The notes beneath the pieces are model-generated. The model did no database searches. It was not told the DNA's origin and was given only the letters and a program-made list of their open reading frames with translations. A stretch of DNA of 64,000 nt from Sipunculus nudus (taxonomy: Eukaryota; Annelida; Sipuncula; Golfingiida; Sipunculidae): NCBI GenBank assembly GCA_026874595.1, contig CM049312.1, forward strand, positions 69,904,929 through 69,968,928, in the 5' to 3' direction. Positions 1 through 12,301 of this stretch are shown piece by piece (the first letter of the stretch is position 1; every line of letters starts with the position of its first letter). The translations under genes were made by a program, and so were the position numbers.

Positions 1-173
1 ATAGACATTAATGTTGGAAGGCTAGTAATATATGGACATATTTAGGGTAATGTATATGTATTTTGTTCACAAACAGAGAGCTGTGCATAATGGATATTCT
101 GAATAACATATATCTAGAAATAAAAATACGAAATTATTAACATTTTGTCTATTGATTTATATACCTATATTAT

Positions 174-2025
174 TAGCTCAGCTGACTGTAAATCATCTGA
201 GCTATAGCGAAGTCATCTGAGCTACAGCGATCACCTTTTGTCCGGCGTCCGTCTGGCTGTCCGGCCGTTTACAGGGCACAAATAGTAACCGTAAGACCGA
301 GATACTTCTAACTGTACATCAAGGGAGGTCCTGGGCAAATCTCCTTGGTAACCCGAAATTAGGTCATGGTGACCTATATTTGTGACCTACGGGCCGAAAA
401 CATGAATTTGAGCGACCAGACAGTCAGACGGGGGACAAATTGTATCCATAAGGCGTATAAACATCTTACCTAAATTTTGGGAGATCCTAGGCAAAGTCCT
501 TGGAAACCTGAAACTAAGTCACTGTGACCTATATTGTGCGACCTATAGGGAAAAGATGTCATATGAGCACCCTGAGTGTCAGATGGGGACAAATCGTATC
601 TGTGAGGCCTAGAATCTTCTTACACAATATCTTTGGAGTTTCTAGGCAAATCTCCTTGGAACCCTGAAATTATGTCATGGTGACCTATATTTTGTGACCT
701 AGAGCAAAAACATAATTTTGAGCACCCAGACAGTCAGACAGGGCACAAATTGTATCAATAAGGCCTAGAATCCTCCAACGTGACTTTTAGAGAGGTCCTC
801 GGCAAATCTCCTTGAAAACCCGAAATTAAGTCATGGTGACCTATATTTTGTGACCTACAGGCCGGAAACATGATCTCGAGCACGCTGAATGTCAGATGGG
901 GAAAAATAGTAAATGTGAGGCCTAGAACCTTCAAACACATTATCCTGGCAGTTTCTAAGCAAATCTCCTTGGAAACCTGAACTTATGTCATGGTGACCTA
1001 TATTTTGTGACCTATTAGCCAAAAACGTGATTTTGAGCACCCAGACAGTCAGATGGGACACAAATTGTATCCATTTGGCCCGGAATCCTGAACGTGACAT
1101 TCAGGAGGTCCTAGGCAAATGTCCTTGGAAAACTGAAATTAGGTCAATGTAACATATATTCTGCGAAAAAAGGAGCACCCGGAAAGTCAGGCAGGACACA
1201 CATTGTTTTTGTTAATCCTAGAATTTTCTAATGTAACATTCTGAGACGTCCTTGGAAAATATCTTTGGAAAACTGAAATTAGGTCAGCATGACCTATATT
1301 TTGCTACATTTAAGAAAAGAAGCCGTATAAGCACCCAGACAGTCAGTCAGGGCACACATTGTATCCGTTAGTCCTAGAATCGTCTAATGTAACATTGTGA
1401 GATGTCCTTGGCAAATGTCCTTGGAAATCTGAATTTTTTTACGATGACCTATATTTTGCAACCTTTCAGAAAAGATGTCATAAAAGTACCCAGACAGTAA
1501 GACAGGGCACAAATTGTATCCATCAGGCCTAAAATCGTTTAACATAAAATTCAGGGAGGTCCTAGTCAAGTGACCTTGGAAACCTGAAATTAGGTCATGG
1601 TGACCTATATTGTGTGACCTGTGGGCTGAAAAATGGTTTTGAGCATCCAGACAGACAAGGCACAAATTTATCCATTAGCCCTAGACTCTTCTAAAATGAC
1701 ATTCAGGGAAATCCTTGGTAATTCTCCTTGGAAACCTGGAATTGGATCATGGTGATCTATTTTCTGCTAGCTATGGACCAGAAACATGATTTTGAGCATC
1801 CAGACAGATAGGGAACAAATCTTTTCCATTTTCCTTGGAACCTTCTATTGTGAAATCCAGGGGGTCCTGGCCAGGTCTCCTATGAATCCTGAAAATCTAT
1901 TTTCATTTTTTTCAACACAGTAACTTTAGCCATAGGCTATTCTCATTGACAACATTTATAACATTGATGAAAAAATGAGCACCCAGTCAAAATTAGCTGA
2001 GCGTCATGGCCCATGGGCAACTTGT
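174..2025 (+). mobile_element. Pearl/Helentron-like element with ten ~156-bp core repeats (intron 1, copy A)
   Basis: It begins TAGCTCAG with a short foldback (AGCTCAGCTGACT...CATCTGAGCT), continues with 'GATCACC...TGTCCGGCGTCCG', then about ten core monomers spaced ~156 bp, and ends after the near-palindrome TGGCCCATGGGCAA with ACTTGT. Copy B has the empty site at 25166-25180 (TTATTATTTGCAATC). The insertion therefore lies between two Ts with no target duplication, as known for Helentron-type rolling-circle elements. Tandem cores between fixed termini are the described architecture of bivalve pearl elements. There are no coding genes, so it is non-autonomous. Confidence 0.7.
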
Positions 2026-2062
2026 TTGCAATCTGCTATCGTTTATTTGTTTATTATTGCAG

Positions 2063-5000
2063 GGTCTAGCTCAGGATTTGGGGCTGCAGCTGCTATTGAA
2101 TTTGCCAAGAAGGGCATCAGAGTCACCATTACCGGCAGAAAAGTCGACCGTCTTAATGAAGTATCAAAAAAGTGTCAGGAAGCCGGGCTAGCCCCCGAAG
2201 AAGTAAATATATGAGAGCAAATATATAAAGAATATATAATATTTAGGATATGCTTGAAAGTACTCGGCCCATCAGAAAACAGTGTATGCATGACGTTCAT
2301 AAAAAAAGAACGTGAAGCCAGTTGGCTATATTTTCACAAACTGGCACATTAAATCCAGATGGTATGTTGCAATGATAGAATGGGATATTGGCCTAATTAA
2401 CTTTAATTAAATTAAAAACATATCTTGCAAAATATTAAGGTAATGTATTTAAATCAGTATCTGAGTAAACAGTCTACTTTTTACAACACCTCTACTCTAT
2501 TCATGAAGGTAAAGGGCACTGGTCACATGCTCAAACAACTGCACTTGAAAGCTCCTGATTGGCTAATAACTGATCATAAATATTCTAAATAATGCTGTCG
2601 TCTGCAACCAGTGACTGACGCCATGTCATTTGGCCACAAGATTCAGAAGAGCTAGAGAGTTGCAAAATATAAATGTTGGTTTTTAGCTCAGCTGACTGAG
2701 AGTCACCTGAGCTATAGCGATCACCCTTTGTCCGGCGTCCGTCCGTCTGTCTGTCCATCTGCCAGTCCGTCCGTTAACCAGGCACAAATCTTAACCGCTA
2801 GTTCTGGAATAATCTAACTGGACTTACACAGAGATCCATGAAAAATATCCTTGGTAACCTGAAATGAGGTCTCTGTTACCCATATTCTTCGAGCTATGGG
2901 GCTCTGAAGTACCCCCCCCCCCCAGAATAATGGAAAATCTGATACAAAGCTCAAGTATCTGAACAACTAATGCCTTGATCACCATGATTCTTTGCATGGA
3001 TATTGATCATGGAGTGTTTCATCAGTTTTTGCAGATTGGTGGCGCCATCTGTATTTTGATACAAAAGCTCAAGTCGTAACGACTGGACCTATAATATTGT
3101 ATCTTGACATGCAGGGAGGCCCATGATAAGTCTCCTTTGAAACTTAAAATTAGCTCTCTCTTACCCAAAACCTTTGAGCTATGGGGCTTCGAAGTATTCC
3201 AAGGAATAATGGAAAATTTGATACAAAAGCTCTAGTATCTGAAAAACTAATGCATTGATCACCATCGTTCTTTGCATGCATATTGATCATGGGGTGTTTT
3301 AAAATTTTCTGCAGACTTGTGGTGTCAACTGGATTTTTAAGATTTTATTGTTAAGAATTTTTCTACACTTTTGAAACCTTTAACGACGCAGTCGTCGGTC
3401 ACATGGCAAAAATCATAACCACTGTACCTAGAATCTTCTAACTTGACATCCCGGGAGGTCCTTTAAATATCTTCTTGGAAACATGAAATTAGGTCTCTGT
3501 TACCAATATTCTCCAAGCTATGGGGCTTATAAACTACCCCCCCCCCCAGAATATTTGAAAATATGATTCCAAAAAAAGGCATGAATCATAACCATTGGAC
3601 CTAGAATCTTCCAACTTGAAATCTTGAGAGATCCTCTAAAGATCTCAGAAACTTGAAATTAGGTCACTGTGACCTATATTCTCTGTGTTACAATCAATGT
3701 TTGAGCATCCCAGAAAAAAAATGCAAAATACACACAAATTGCCAGATTGCGTAGGCACGGCTGGATGTATTGTCAAATTTGGTGTGCTTATGGGTCTTGA
3801 CGAACTTGAGCTAATATGCATGAACTATGATGGCACCGACATTATCTTAATTAATTGCCTGTTCAAGGACATATTGTCAATATGTCAGTCGGCTGAGCGT
3901 CATGACCCATGGGTCACTTGTTGTAATAAAGCTTACATCTCGTAATAGGCCTTTGGTCCCTAATCACTTTTAAGGTCAGACTGTGTGATAAATTTTGAGT
4001 TTCAGTTAATAATTGCCAAATTACAATGGGCACACTACTGTGGAACAGACTATAGTTATTTGAAAGTGTATTGAAATATGAGCTTTCGGAACAACAGAGA
4101 TTTTTGACCGCTAGGTAAAGCTATTACCTTGTATAATTTTCATTTACAATTGTTTTACCCCAGGGATCTGGTGTAATTATGTTATTTGGCAGGGGTCACT
4201 TAACATCAAGGTATTATTTGTATGTTCAACTATATGATCTTTACTAGCCTCATCGCTGTCTTTTGTGCTATATAGGGATTAGTCATGGCAGGCGATGTGA
4301 CCGACGACGCTTTCATAAAGTCAATTGTTCAGACTACTGTTGACAAATTTGGCCGTCTGGATGTCATGGCAAGTATATTTAATATTAAGTTTAAAGAAAA
4401 ATTAATAATATTCGGCTCACAGGATACTTTTTATTTGAAAAAAAACATGGCCACGATCTTAACTTCTAAGTAAACAATCCATCTCTTTCGTTTATCTCCC
4501 ATCATCTTAAATTAAATGATGTATTATTTATGGTCTTATGGGTTTTATGGACTTATCCAAGAAGTCTTTTTTGTGTACAATTTTTGATTTTTCAATAAGC
4601 GTATTTCTAAAAATCAGTTTTCCACGAAGTATGTATGTCATGTAAGATATGACATCTTTAAAATGTTCTGTTTTTTTGTGCAGTTATAACTACTAAAAAA
4701 ATATGACAAGTAAGGATTTATTGATACATCTGTTTATACCAACTTGTATGTAAGGTTTGTAAGAAAAGGAATCCACCTTAAACGAGTATATGTTTAAACT
4801 AGTTTAAAATGACAAAAATCAGGTAAATAATGCGGGCATAGCCCCCGGTCCCCACGGTGTAATGGATGGACCAATGGAACTATACGACTTGGTGATGAGG
4901 ACCAATTCGAAAGCACCCATTATATTCACCAAGGAGGCCGCACCACACCTAGAGAAAACAAAAGGTATGGTCTCGACAATCTGCAGCGTTGATCAGCAAC

Positions 5001-8000
5001 AGTATAAGATCAGTACATAAAACCAGAATATCATACGTTTATACCGCAAACGCTCATATAAGCTTAAAAGCTTAAATCCCTTTTTGCTTTATTAAAGCAA
5101 GCTCTTTATCAACCTTTTTTTGTAGCTACCATGTGATTTTTTGCCTACTCTGCGTACAAATTAATGAATTTTATGTAATTCCTGTATAGCAAGGTTCTGA
5201 TTATGCCTCAGTTTAACAGACGCATAAGCTTGTATATCTCACAAGCTGTTAGACTATGCCATTTTTATTTAAGAAATACCATATTGGTGGCATATGTGCG
5301 GAAGTTGAAAGATCAATATCGTCTGTTTCACCACCTACTGTCTACCTGTTTTTGGAGATAATTTTCTTAAAAGTTTGAATTTTTCATTTCTTTCCTAGGA
5401 AACTACATGTGGAAGTGACAACCTAATATGTCAATTAAGACTTTTACTATAAATCTCAGTTTATGTTTCACAACTTTTTTGTCTCTTCACAATGATCTGG
5501 CAGATATTATGTGTCCCTGCATGAGTAGCCATTATTGTTTTAGCTGGTCATATTTCTGGAGTGTTTACATGACATCATTCTATCAGCAGCTGTGCATTGA
5601 GGCTTTTTTTGCATGACCAATGACATGGACCGCCGGAAGTGGGTCTGATATGTTGTAAATTGTAGACTGATTTCTCATATTTTTTAACAATTCTGTTGAT
5701 TAAATCAGGTGTAATGTAGATATTTATAACTTGTTGAAAATCGGATCCTTTAATCCTCTACACTAAACTATGGTTATTTTCCTTGTGACTTTTAATTTTT
5801 TTCATAACAAAAAACAGGTGGACATGAGGGGATGAAAGGGACTTTAAATTTAAAACGGAACCTTGCAAGACATTTCAGCCTCTGATTCGTCACCAGATAC
5901 CAGATGTTTTAATGGCATAAACCCACAAGTTAAAAATATTTGGATATAAACAAAATGAACATCCTGCCTACAGTGGAAACAACAAACTCATAGAAAAATT
6001 ACTGTCCATCAGTAAGAGAAGCTGTTGTTTCCTCCGATTATACACGAGTGTTCCATTGAAATTAAAGAGAGTATTACATGATCTATTTTCAGGATGCATA
6101 ATAAATGTGTCTTCACTGGGTTCAATGAAAGCGGTTTGTATTTAAATCTATTTGTATATATTTGAAACTATAGCAATTATGACTGTTCTTATCAAGCTGT
6201 TATTTATATTTTAACCTCAGCAAATCAAATACACGTAAAGTTTTTTATTTATTTTCTATCAGTGTCAGGACTACGTCTTGTGTAACATAGAACACATCAA
6301 TGTAAATATTTCAAATGTAACAAATCAAACAAAAATGCCAATACGCTTGTTCATATCAAATGCAAATATTTTATATTTACATTCTGCAAATGTACTAACA
6401 AAATAATTTGCACTTGAAGTTTTAAACTCTTTTTTTGCCTTTTTTTTGGCATCAACAAATATGAGTACATTTTGATGAATAGCTTAGATCAAGTAGCTGC
6501 TGAACCCAGCCAAGTGGAATTTATCATTATTTCACATAATAATCAATTTTTATTAAAGTTTACTGATTTACGTTTGTTATTCTCAGTAATGTTTTAGAAC
6601 TTTACCGGCATCTACGTTTGCGAATGTTCAGCCTTGCATAATGCACGTATTCTGTACAGACAATTCTCAATAAACTGTAAATATTATTTTTAGTACCACG
6701 TAAATATGTTTTACGCTATCAGTAAGGCAGCACTGGATCAGCTCACAAAATGCTCGTCTACAGGTATCATTCTTTCACTGTAAATTTTTCTGTCTATATA
6801 ATCTCGCTATCGATCTATGTGATAATGATGTAATAATAATTCTGTATATTATTCGACTTGTACTTTTTAAATGAATACGCTGATACGTATCTTTTCACTT
6901 GATATAATTAAAAAAGAGTAACGTTTTAGTATGTGAGAGGTAGTGTGAAATAGGCAGAAATAAATGATTTTCATTGTGATATATATTCCCTTATTCCTGT
7001 TAAACACCATGTCATTATTTTCCTACAGAGCTTGCTCCGAAAGGTATTCGAGTTAATTCAGTCAAGTAAGTTCAGTATTATCTTAAAGTAAATGTTTACA
7101 TTAATTGTGTCCCCAGAAAGTCGCGGATACTCTGGTTCAAGCACTTCGAAAACCTTTATCAAACTTTAACTATGTATAGATATGAGTGAGAGGATGAAGC
7201 CTCTTTAAAATGGGACCATGACCTTCTACAAGAGTGACCGTGACTTTTTAATACGTCCATTTTTGGTGAAAATCATACAAATTCCCAAATATCTCAACAA
7301 AGCTTCCATGAATTTTCATTTAAAAATCAAGTCGAAGGTAGAGCTTCGATAGCGTTGTCATGTTTCGGAGACTGGTAGAGCAACCTATCATCTTTTTCTT
7401 GTTTTTGCGCCTTTTAATACCCCTTTCATTGCCACTTGACAGCACTGAACATTACAATTAAATTAAATAAATAAATAAATAATGGAGAAATTTTATTTTA
7501 TAATATGCATATCCATATAGATATGGTTATGGGATGAGGGAATTTTAAACTTTATCATCAAAGTGATTTTGACCTTGAATATTTTCATATTTGGTGAGAA
7601 TCACACAAAATATTTAATACCAAAAAAAGAGAAAACCATGGATTGGTTAAAAATTCAAGTTGACCGAAGATCTTTGACAGATTTGTCGTCTACGTTAGAC
7701 TGGTGGCGCCACCTATTGTTCTTTTCCTGTCTTCGCTCCTTTTCATACCCCCATCATTGGCACTTGAGAGTACTGTGATTCTTACAAATCAAAAACTACT
7801 GGACAGATTTCTTTCTTATTATGCAAATGGATAGATATGGGTTACAGGATATATCTATATAAATTGGGGTCATGACCTTTACTATGAGAGTAGCCCTGAA
7901 CTTGAATATTTCCTTATCTGGTTTCTCAAGTATATAGATGTATTTTTCTAAAAATCAAAACGAAAGATCTCAGGTGATAAGTTGTTGAAAGAGGTTGAAG

Positions 8001-9574
8001 ATGTGTGACCTTGACCTTGACCTCAAGGTAAAATCTGCCGCTATATAAATTTTTAGAACCCAATATCTTTGGAAGTACCCTTTTTTTTCAAATGTGACAC
8101 ATACTTAAATTTTCTTCACATGTGATATACGAACCCAAGATGCTATATAAGTTCATAGATTTGTAACCCTGCTGGCTTTTATCTGAATTTTAAAGTGTCA
8201 TGTTATGCTTCTGAGGAAGGGGGCCTACTTTAGAAGGGGGATGCCTTAATTTTCTGGGGATACTAAGACATCTTTGATGTAAGAATTTTTTGTTTGTTTA
8301 TTACGTGCTCTCCTTTACTGCTGCTCTCTACATTAAAAAGCACCATTAAAGTGCTAGAAGCCAAACATTTTTGCATTTGCAATTGAAGTTTTTAAATTTG
8401 CCTTTGGTGTTACATGGATATTAACACGTTATCAAAAATTTATCTTTTTTAAAGCAGCACTTCAGTCTTTTTATATAATACATAAGCATTTCTCAGGTAC
8501 ATTAACAATGCAACACTTAAACAATGGTCTGTCTTTAAAGCCCTGGGTTTGCAGTCTCAAATGTGTATGAACAATCTGGGAAGGACCGTGCCTGGTATGA
8601 CAAGGTTAGTTGCAGAGTTTTAGTTTCACTGATTGTTATTTTCTTGTTGATTATTTTGGATTTGCAAATGCATGTATCAAACGTGTATTTGTCAAACTTT
8701 TCGAAAGGTTTTTTACACTCTCTTCTTTCATAGTGTATTTTAATATTCGAAAGATTTTGTTACAAATATATTTTGCTATGATCACATTTTGTCGATGACC
8801 TAATGTGTTTTTAAGTGCATTGAAGTGCTTTACTGTTTACAATTTCCAACTGACCGAGGCATGAACTCCATGTGACCTTAATCGCATATTCATTCATTGA
8901 ATAATCATAAGCAGAGCAGCTGTGAAGAGCCAATCAAGTAATTTTTGGCAATGAAATCATTTAATTATCTGACAAGTGCAATATTTGCATAATTTGGGCG
9001 AATCTCGCAAACAGAAAACATGCTGTCTGTACCAGTACCTGTGTCCGAATATTTTACCGGGATATTCCTCACGTCAACATTTTCTTATAAACAGCTCTCA
9101 CAACCACAGAAATGGTAGGAGCGTTTTGGGGTTCATTAGCATAAGCAGGTCAAGGGGGGAGTATAGGCGCTGTGGTTAGGTCAATCCAGAACAATATTTG
9201 TATTTTCTTAATAAAAAGCTTTACCCATATTTTGTTCTCTCTATCAGTTACGGGACTGGGTGTTTGGAGCTGACCAATTAGATAAATATTTACACTTAGA
9301 GAAGATAATGTTTCTTTTGGTGCACTTTCCATATCAAAACAATGCATGTCTTTTACTTGCAATAAAGGTATTATCCATAGTTTTACTTTTCTATTAGTTC
9401 CTGGAAAGCTGTTTGGAGATACAGCCGCTGCAATATATTGTGAGGTCAGAGGACGTTGCCAAGGCGATATCTTTCCTCGTTTCCGAGGATGCTCGTTTTA
9501 TCACAGGGACTACTCTAGTTGTGGATGGAGGATATGGGAATGTTGTTCCCGTTCCTAATATTGACGCAAAGTAA
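2063..9574 (+). CDS. Classical SDR oxidoreductase, copy A (exons 2-9; exon 1 outside window)
   Basis: Exons: 2063-2202, 4276-4368, 4823-4964, 6093-6133, 6694-6763, 7029-7065, 8541-8604, 9398-9574 (stop TAA 9572-9574). Phases join without a frameshift and match copies B and C exon for exon. The spliced product has the Rossmann motif SSSGFG, 'TGRK' at the end of beta-2 (Arg at the position typical of NADP(H)-using classical SDRs), NNAG, catalytic Asn in 'RTNSKAP', Ser in 'NVSSLGS', YAISK (Tyr/Lys pair), and the NPG and [12 protein letters not shown]-terminal motifs. Intron 3 starts GCAAGT (GC-AG). Introns 1 and 2 carry tandem-array elements. By comparison with copy C, exon 1 should lie roughly 3 kb left of the window. 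Differences: exon 3 starts G-L rather than V-L, and 'VRSEDVA' replaces B's 'GRPEDIA'. The substrate cannot be told from sequence; SDRs of this type act on sugars, fatty acyl groups, steroids or carbonyls. AATAAA candidates at 9825 and 10052. Confidence 0.9.
2684..3921 (+). mobile_element. Pearl/Helentron-like element with ~300-bp core units (intron 2, copy A)
   Basis: Same termini as the intron-1 element (TAGCTCAGCTGACT foldback; perfect palindrome TGACCCATGGGTCA at 3903-3916 then CTTGT), but a different core. Units of roughly 300-330 bp carry 'AGGTCTCTGTTACCC', 'TTCGAGCTATGGGGCT', a C run and GGTGGCGCCA. About three units plus a terminal half-unit. It sits inside a larger insertion absent from copy B's 375-bp intron 2. 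Confidence 0.65.
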
Positions 9575-10547
9575 TGTTTTAATATAAAAAAACGGGAATT
9601 AAGGAAGGATTCTATATTGAACATATGTCATTACGTATTTGGTAATGTCATGACATAGTAATAATTTCATGTAGACCCTGAATATTCATAACATTTACAA
9701 GTAATATTCCTATAGGTTGTTCTGACTTAAATTGAAATATTATAATCTTTAAGATTCTATCATTTATAGTTTTTCATTGTAGAAGAACCTAGCATAGTGA
9801 TCCATCGCAATATTAAATAATAGAAATAAAATGTGAATTGTAAAAAAATATACGTAGTTCGTTTGTCTTGTTCTTTGTTTGGACACCTCCCTGAAAGTCA
9901 GAATTAAGTATTAAAATGTTTAAAGAATAACACCAATCCATACTTTCATGTAAACATGAATGTACTGACGCATGTATCAAGGAATATATATGATAGGGAA
10001 AACAATGGGAAAGAGAGATGTCATTGGTCTGCCACATGACATATAATCCCCAATAAATTAAGCCAATTTCATTAAAAGGAGATAAGGAATGAATCAGAAC
10101 AAAAAAAAAATTTCAAGTTCTGATAACAACTCGTAATTCATGGGATAAAATAATATTATTTGTGCTTAAGAGGTTCTGCAAATAGTCAAATTCCAAATCC
10201 TTTAGAAACTGACGGAGCTATCCAGTTAAAAAAAAAAACGGTAGCAAACCATCCCCCGAAATATGGCCAAGGCACATTCCCCGTTAAAGGTTCTTGTTTA
10301 TCTTAGAGCATTGCCTCTCTCATTGCCTGAATATAATATCTAAACAAGTTTCTCATGAATTTTATTGAAATATTGAACTGTGGGCGAAGGGGAAAGTGAT
10401 TACAATTAATTATGATCGATTGGTTAATGTTAATATCATTCTGCACCACAACGGCCGCATGCATACATCATGTCTTCTGAAAGGATTAGTTTTTTCACAC
10501 ATATCCCAAATATTAGATTTTCTATATATTAGCTCTCATATATTTAC

Positions 10548-10687
10548 TTCTGCAGGGCCTAGCCCTGCTTCCTGACACTTTTTGGATACTTCATTAAGAC
10601 GGTCGACTTTTCTGCCGGTAATGGTGACTCTGATGCCCTTCCTGGCAAATGCAATAGCAGTTGCAGCCTCGAAACCTGAGCTTGAAC
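10548..10687 (-). pseudogene. Isolated antisense SDR exon 2 (downstream of copy A)
   Basis: On the minus strand this is a full-length 140-nt exon 2, with acceptor TTGCAG before it and donor GTAAAT after it, open in frame and ending 'AGLGPAE' as in copy B. It differs from B's exon 2 at only about 6-7 positions by eye. The third Gly of the TGxxxGxG motif is Glu (GFE), and a nearby Glu is Ala. Flanking sequence on both sides matches B's intron 1 and the start of intron 2 in inverted orientation. The segment that would hold exon 1 is deleted, and no exons 3-9 lie beyond it. It is therefore a truncated inverted gene fragment, unable to encode an SDR alone. Confidence 0.88.
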
Positions 10688-12301
10688 CTGCAACAATAAA
10701 CAAATAAACATTATATTTCAAATAATAAGGGTGTATAAAATATATAGAAAAACATTAATGATTTCGTTTTGGATCTCAAGATATATGTAATTCTTCGTTT
10801 GTGAACAAAACACATATGCATTTTTTTATATGTCACTAGCCTTCCAACCTTAATATCAATGTGCAGGCTGCAGTGATATACTGGTAAGCGTGTAATTATT
10901 GGAAGCAACATGTAAATGCATACTCGTGTCCAGAGATACATTCCTCTCTTTTAGTGGGAGTTTATATTGCATTAAAACAAAAACCCGCCTTAGTTCATGT
11001 TACCGGTACTCGCCAATGTAGTGAACTATTTTACCCTCAGACGCCCTCTGCCGTAACTCTGCAAGTATTTCAAACAAAGAGTCACCACAAATCAAAGCAA
11101 TTATATGTCATATAGATCGTTTAAAATTTAGTTGTATTAGAAGGATAGATCTCAACGGTTGCCATTGGGACAGACAGTCTGATATCAACATAACAATTCC
11201 TATATCCCCGAGGTAACCGCTTTATGACGATGTCATCATTAGTTTTCTGGAACTTGCGTCTAAATTACAGTCACGTGGGTCGTTGACACAAGCTTCCATA
11301 CCCAAGATGTTAGCGTTTTCAAATTGTTCGTTGTATTGAATACAGCGTGACCTACCATATGAAATTCGGCTTTTTTTTTATTAATATTTTTTAAATCCAT
11401 TGTGGAGTCTAATCCCTTTGAAACAGTGATGTATATTAACTTTGCAGAGGGGAAGACTCGCAGACACAATCACATATAAAGATGAATACCTTTTTTTTAT
11501 CGTCTGTATGACACATTTAAAATATATTAGCTATTGTATGACACATTTCAAATATATATACTTTAGGTTTAGATATAATATTTCATAGTAAACTCATAAA
11601 GTAAACCACAGTATATAATTCTTTCTCTTTCTATATATTCCATTTACAACGTATAAATATTATTCTCTGGAAAGTTTTTTTTTTTTTGGGGGGGGGATGA
11701 TCTCATTGACTATCACCCGATGGCAAAGTGGGTAGGGGGGATATAAATCCCCCATCCCCAATATAGGCCTATTCCTGCTTTAAAGGGTCCTTGAAGAACG
11801 AGAGACAGCCCAAGCTACTTAAGACAAAAAATTAAAAATAAAGTCCCAGTTGTATTCAGGTGAGGCAGGTACGCTGAGAGGTTATACAATGGACTTTTCC
11901 ATGGAAATTGATAGAAATATCCGTCATTTTCCTAAGAAATGTCACACTGACCCCGTCCTTGGGCAAAAAGTAGGAGCCCCCCCCCCCCGCTCTAAAATCT
12001 ACATGATGTGTGATCTTCGCTTTATTTTATGTTTGCCGCCGACCTTCCGAGATTGGTCATAATAACAACATAAATCGTGCTTAATGTATATCTCATAAAT
12101 AAAAGACGCGCGTATTCAGTAAAAATAACACCATTGAGTAGTATACTGAATTATTTTATCTCATGAAATACCCACTCGGACAAAACCAATTGGGAGCAGC
12201 CATTGCCGACCAGAAGTGACGTACAGTCGTTGATTCCGGGTTAACGCGTACAAGAACACCACATGTTCAGCAGTTGCTCAGTGTTTTAAGATCAAATCAG
12301 C

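Noticed and set aside
755-1665. Minus-strand open frames with repeated 'SQNIGHHDLISGFQG' peptides
   Set aside because: They follow the ~156-bp tandem monomer, whose length is a multiple of three, so one stop-poor frame recurs. No start context, splice structure or independent conservation.
174-2025. CRISPR-like regular spacing
   Set aside because: The ~156-bp units are whole tandem monomers with no unique spacers, in an intron-rich eukaryotic gene.
5428-5616. Open frame in intron 4 of copy A
   Set aside because: Not conserved in copies B or C and no domain; intron sequence.
9346-9558. Alternative frame over exon 9 (also in copies B and C)
   Set aside because: Shadow frame. The in-phase frame carries the conserved SDR C-terminal motifs.
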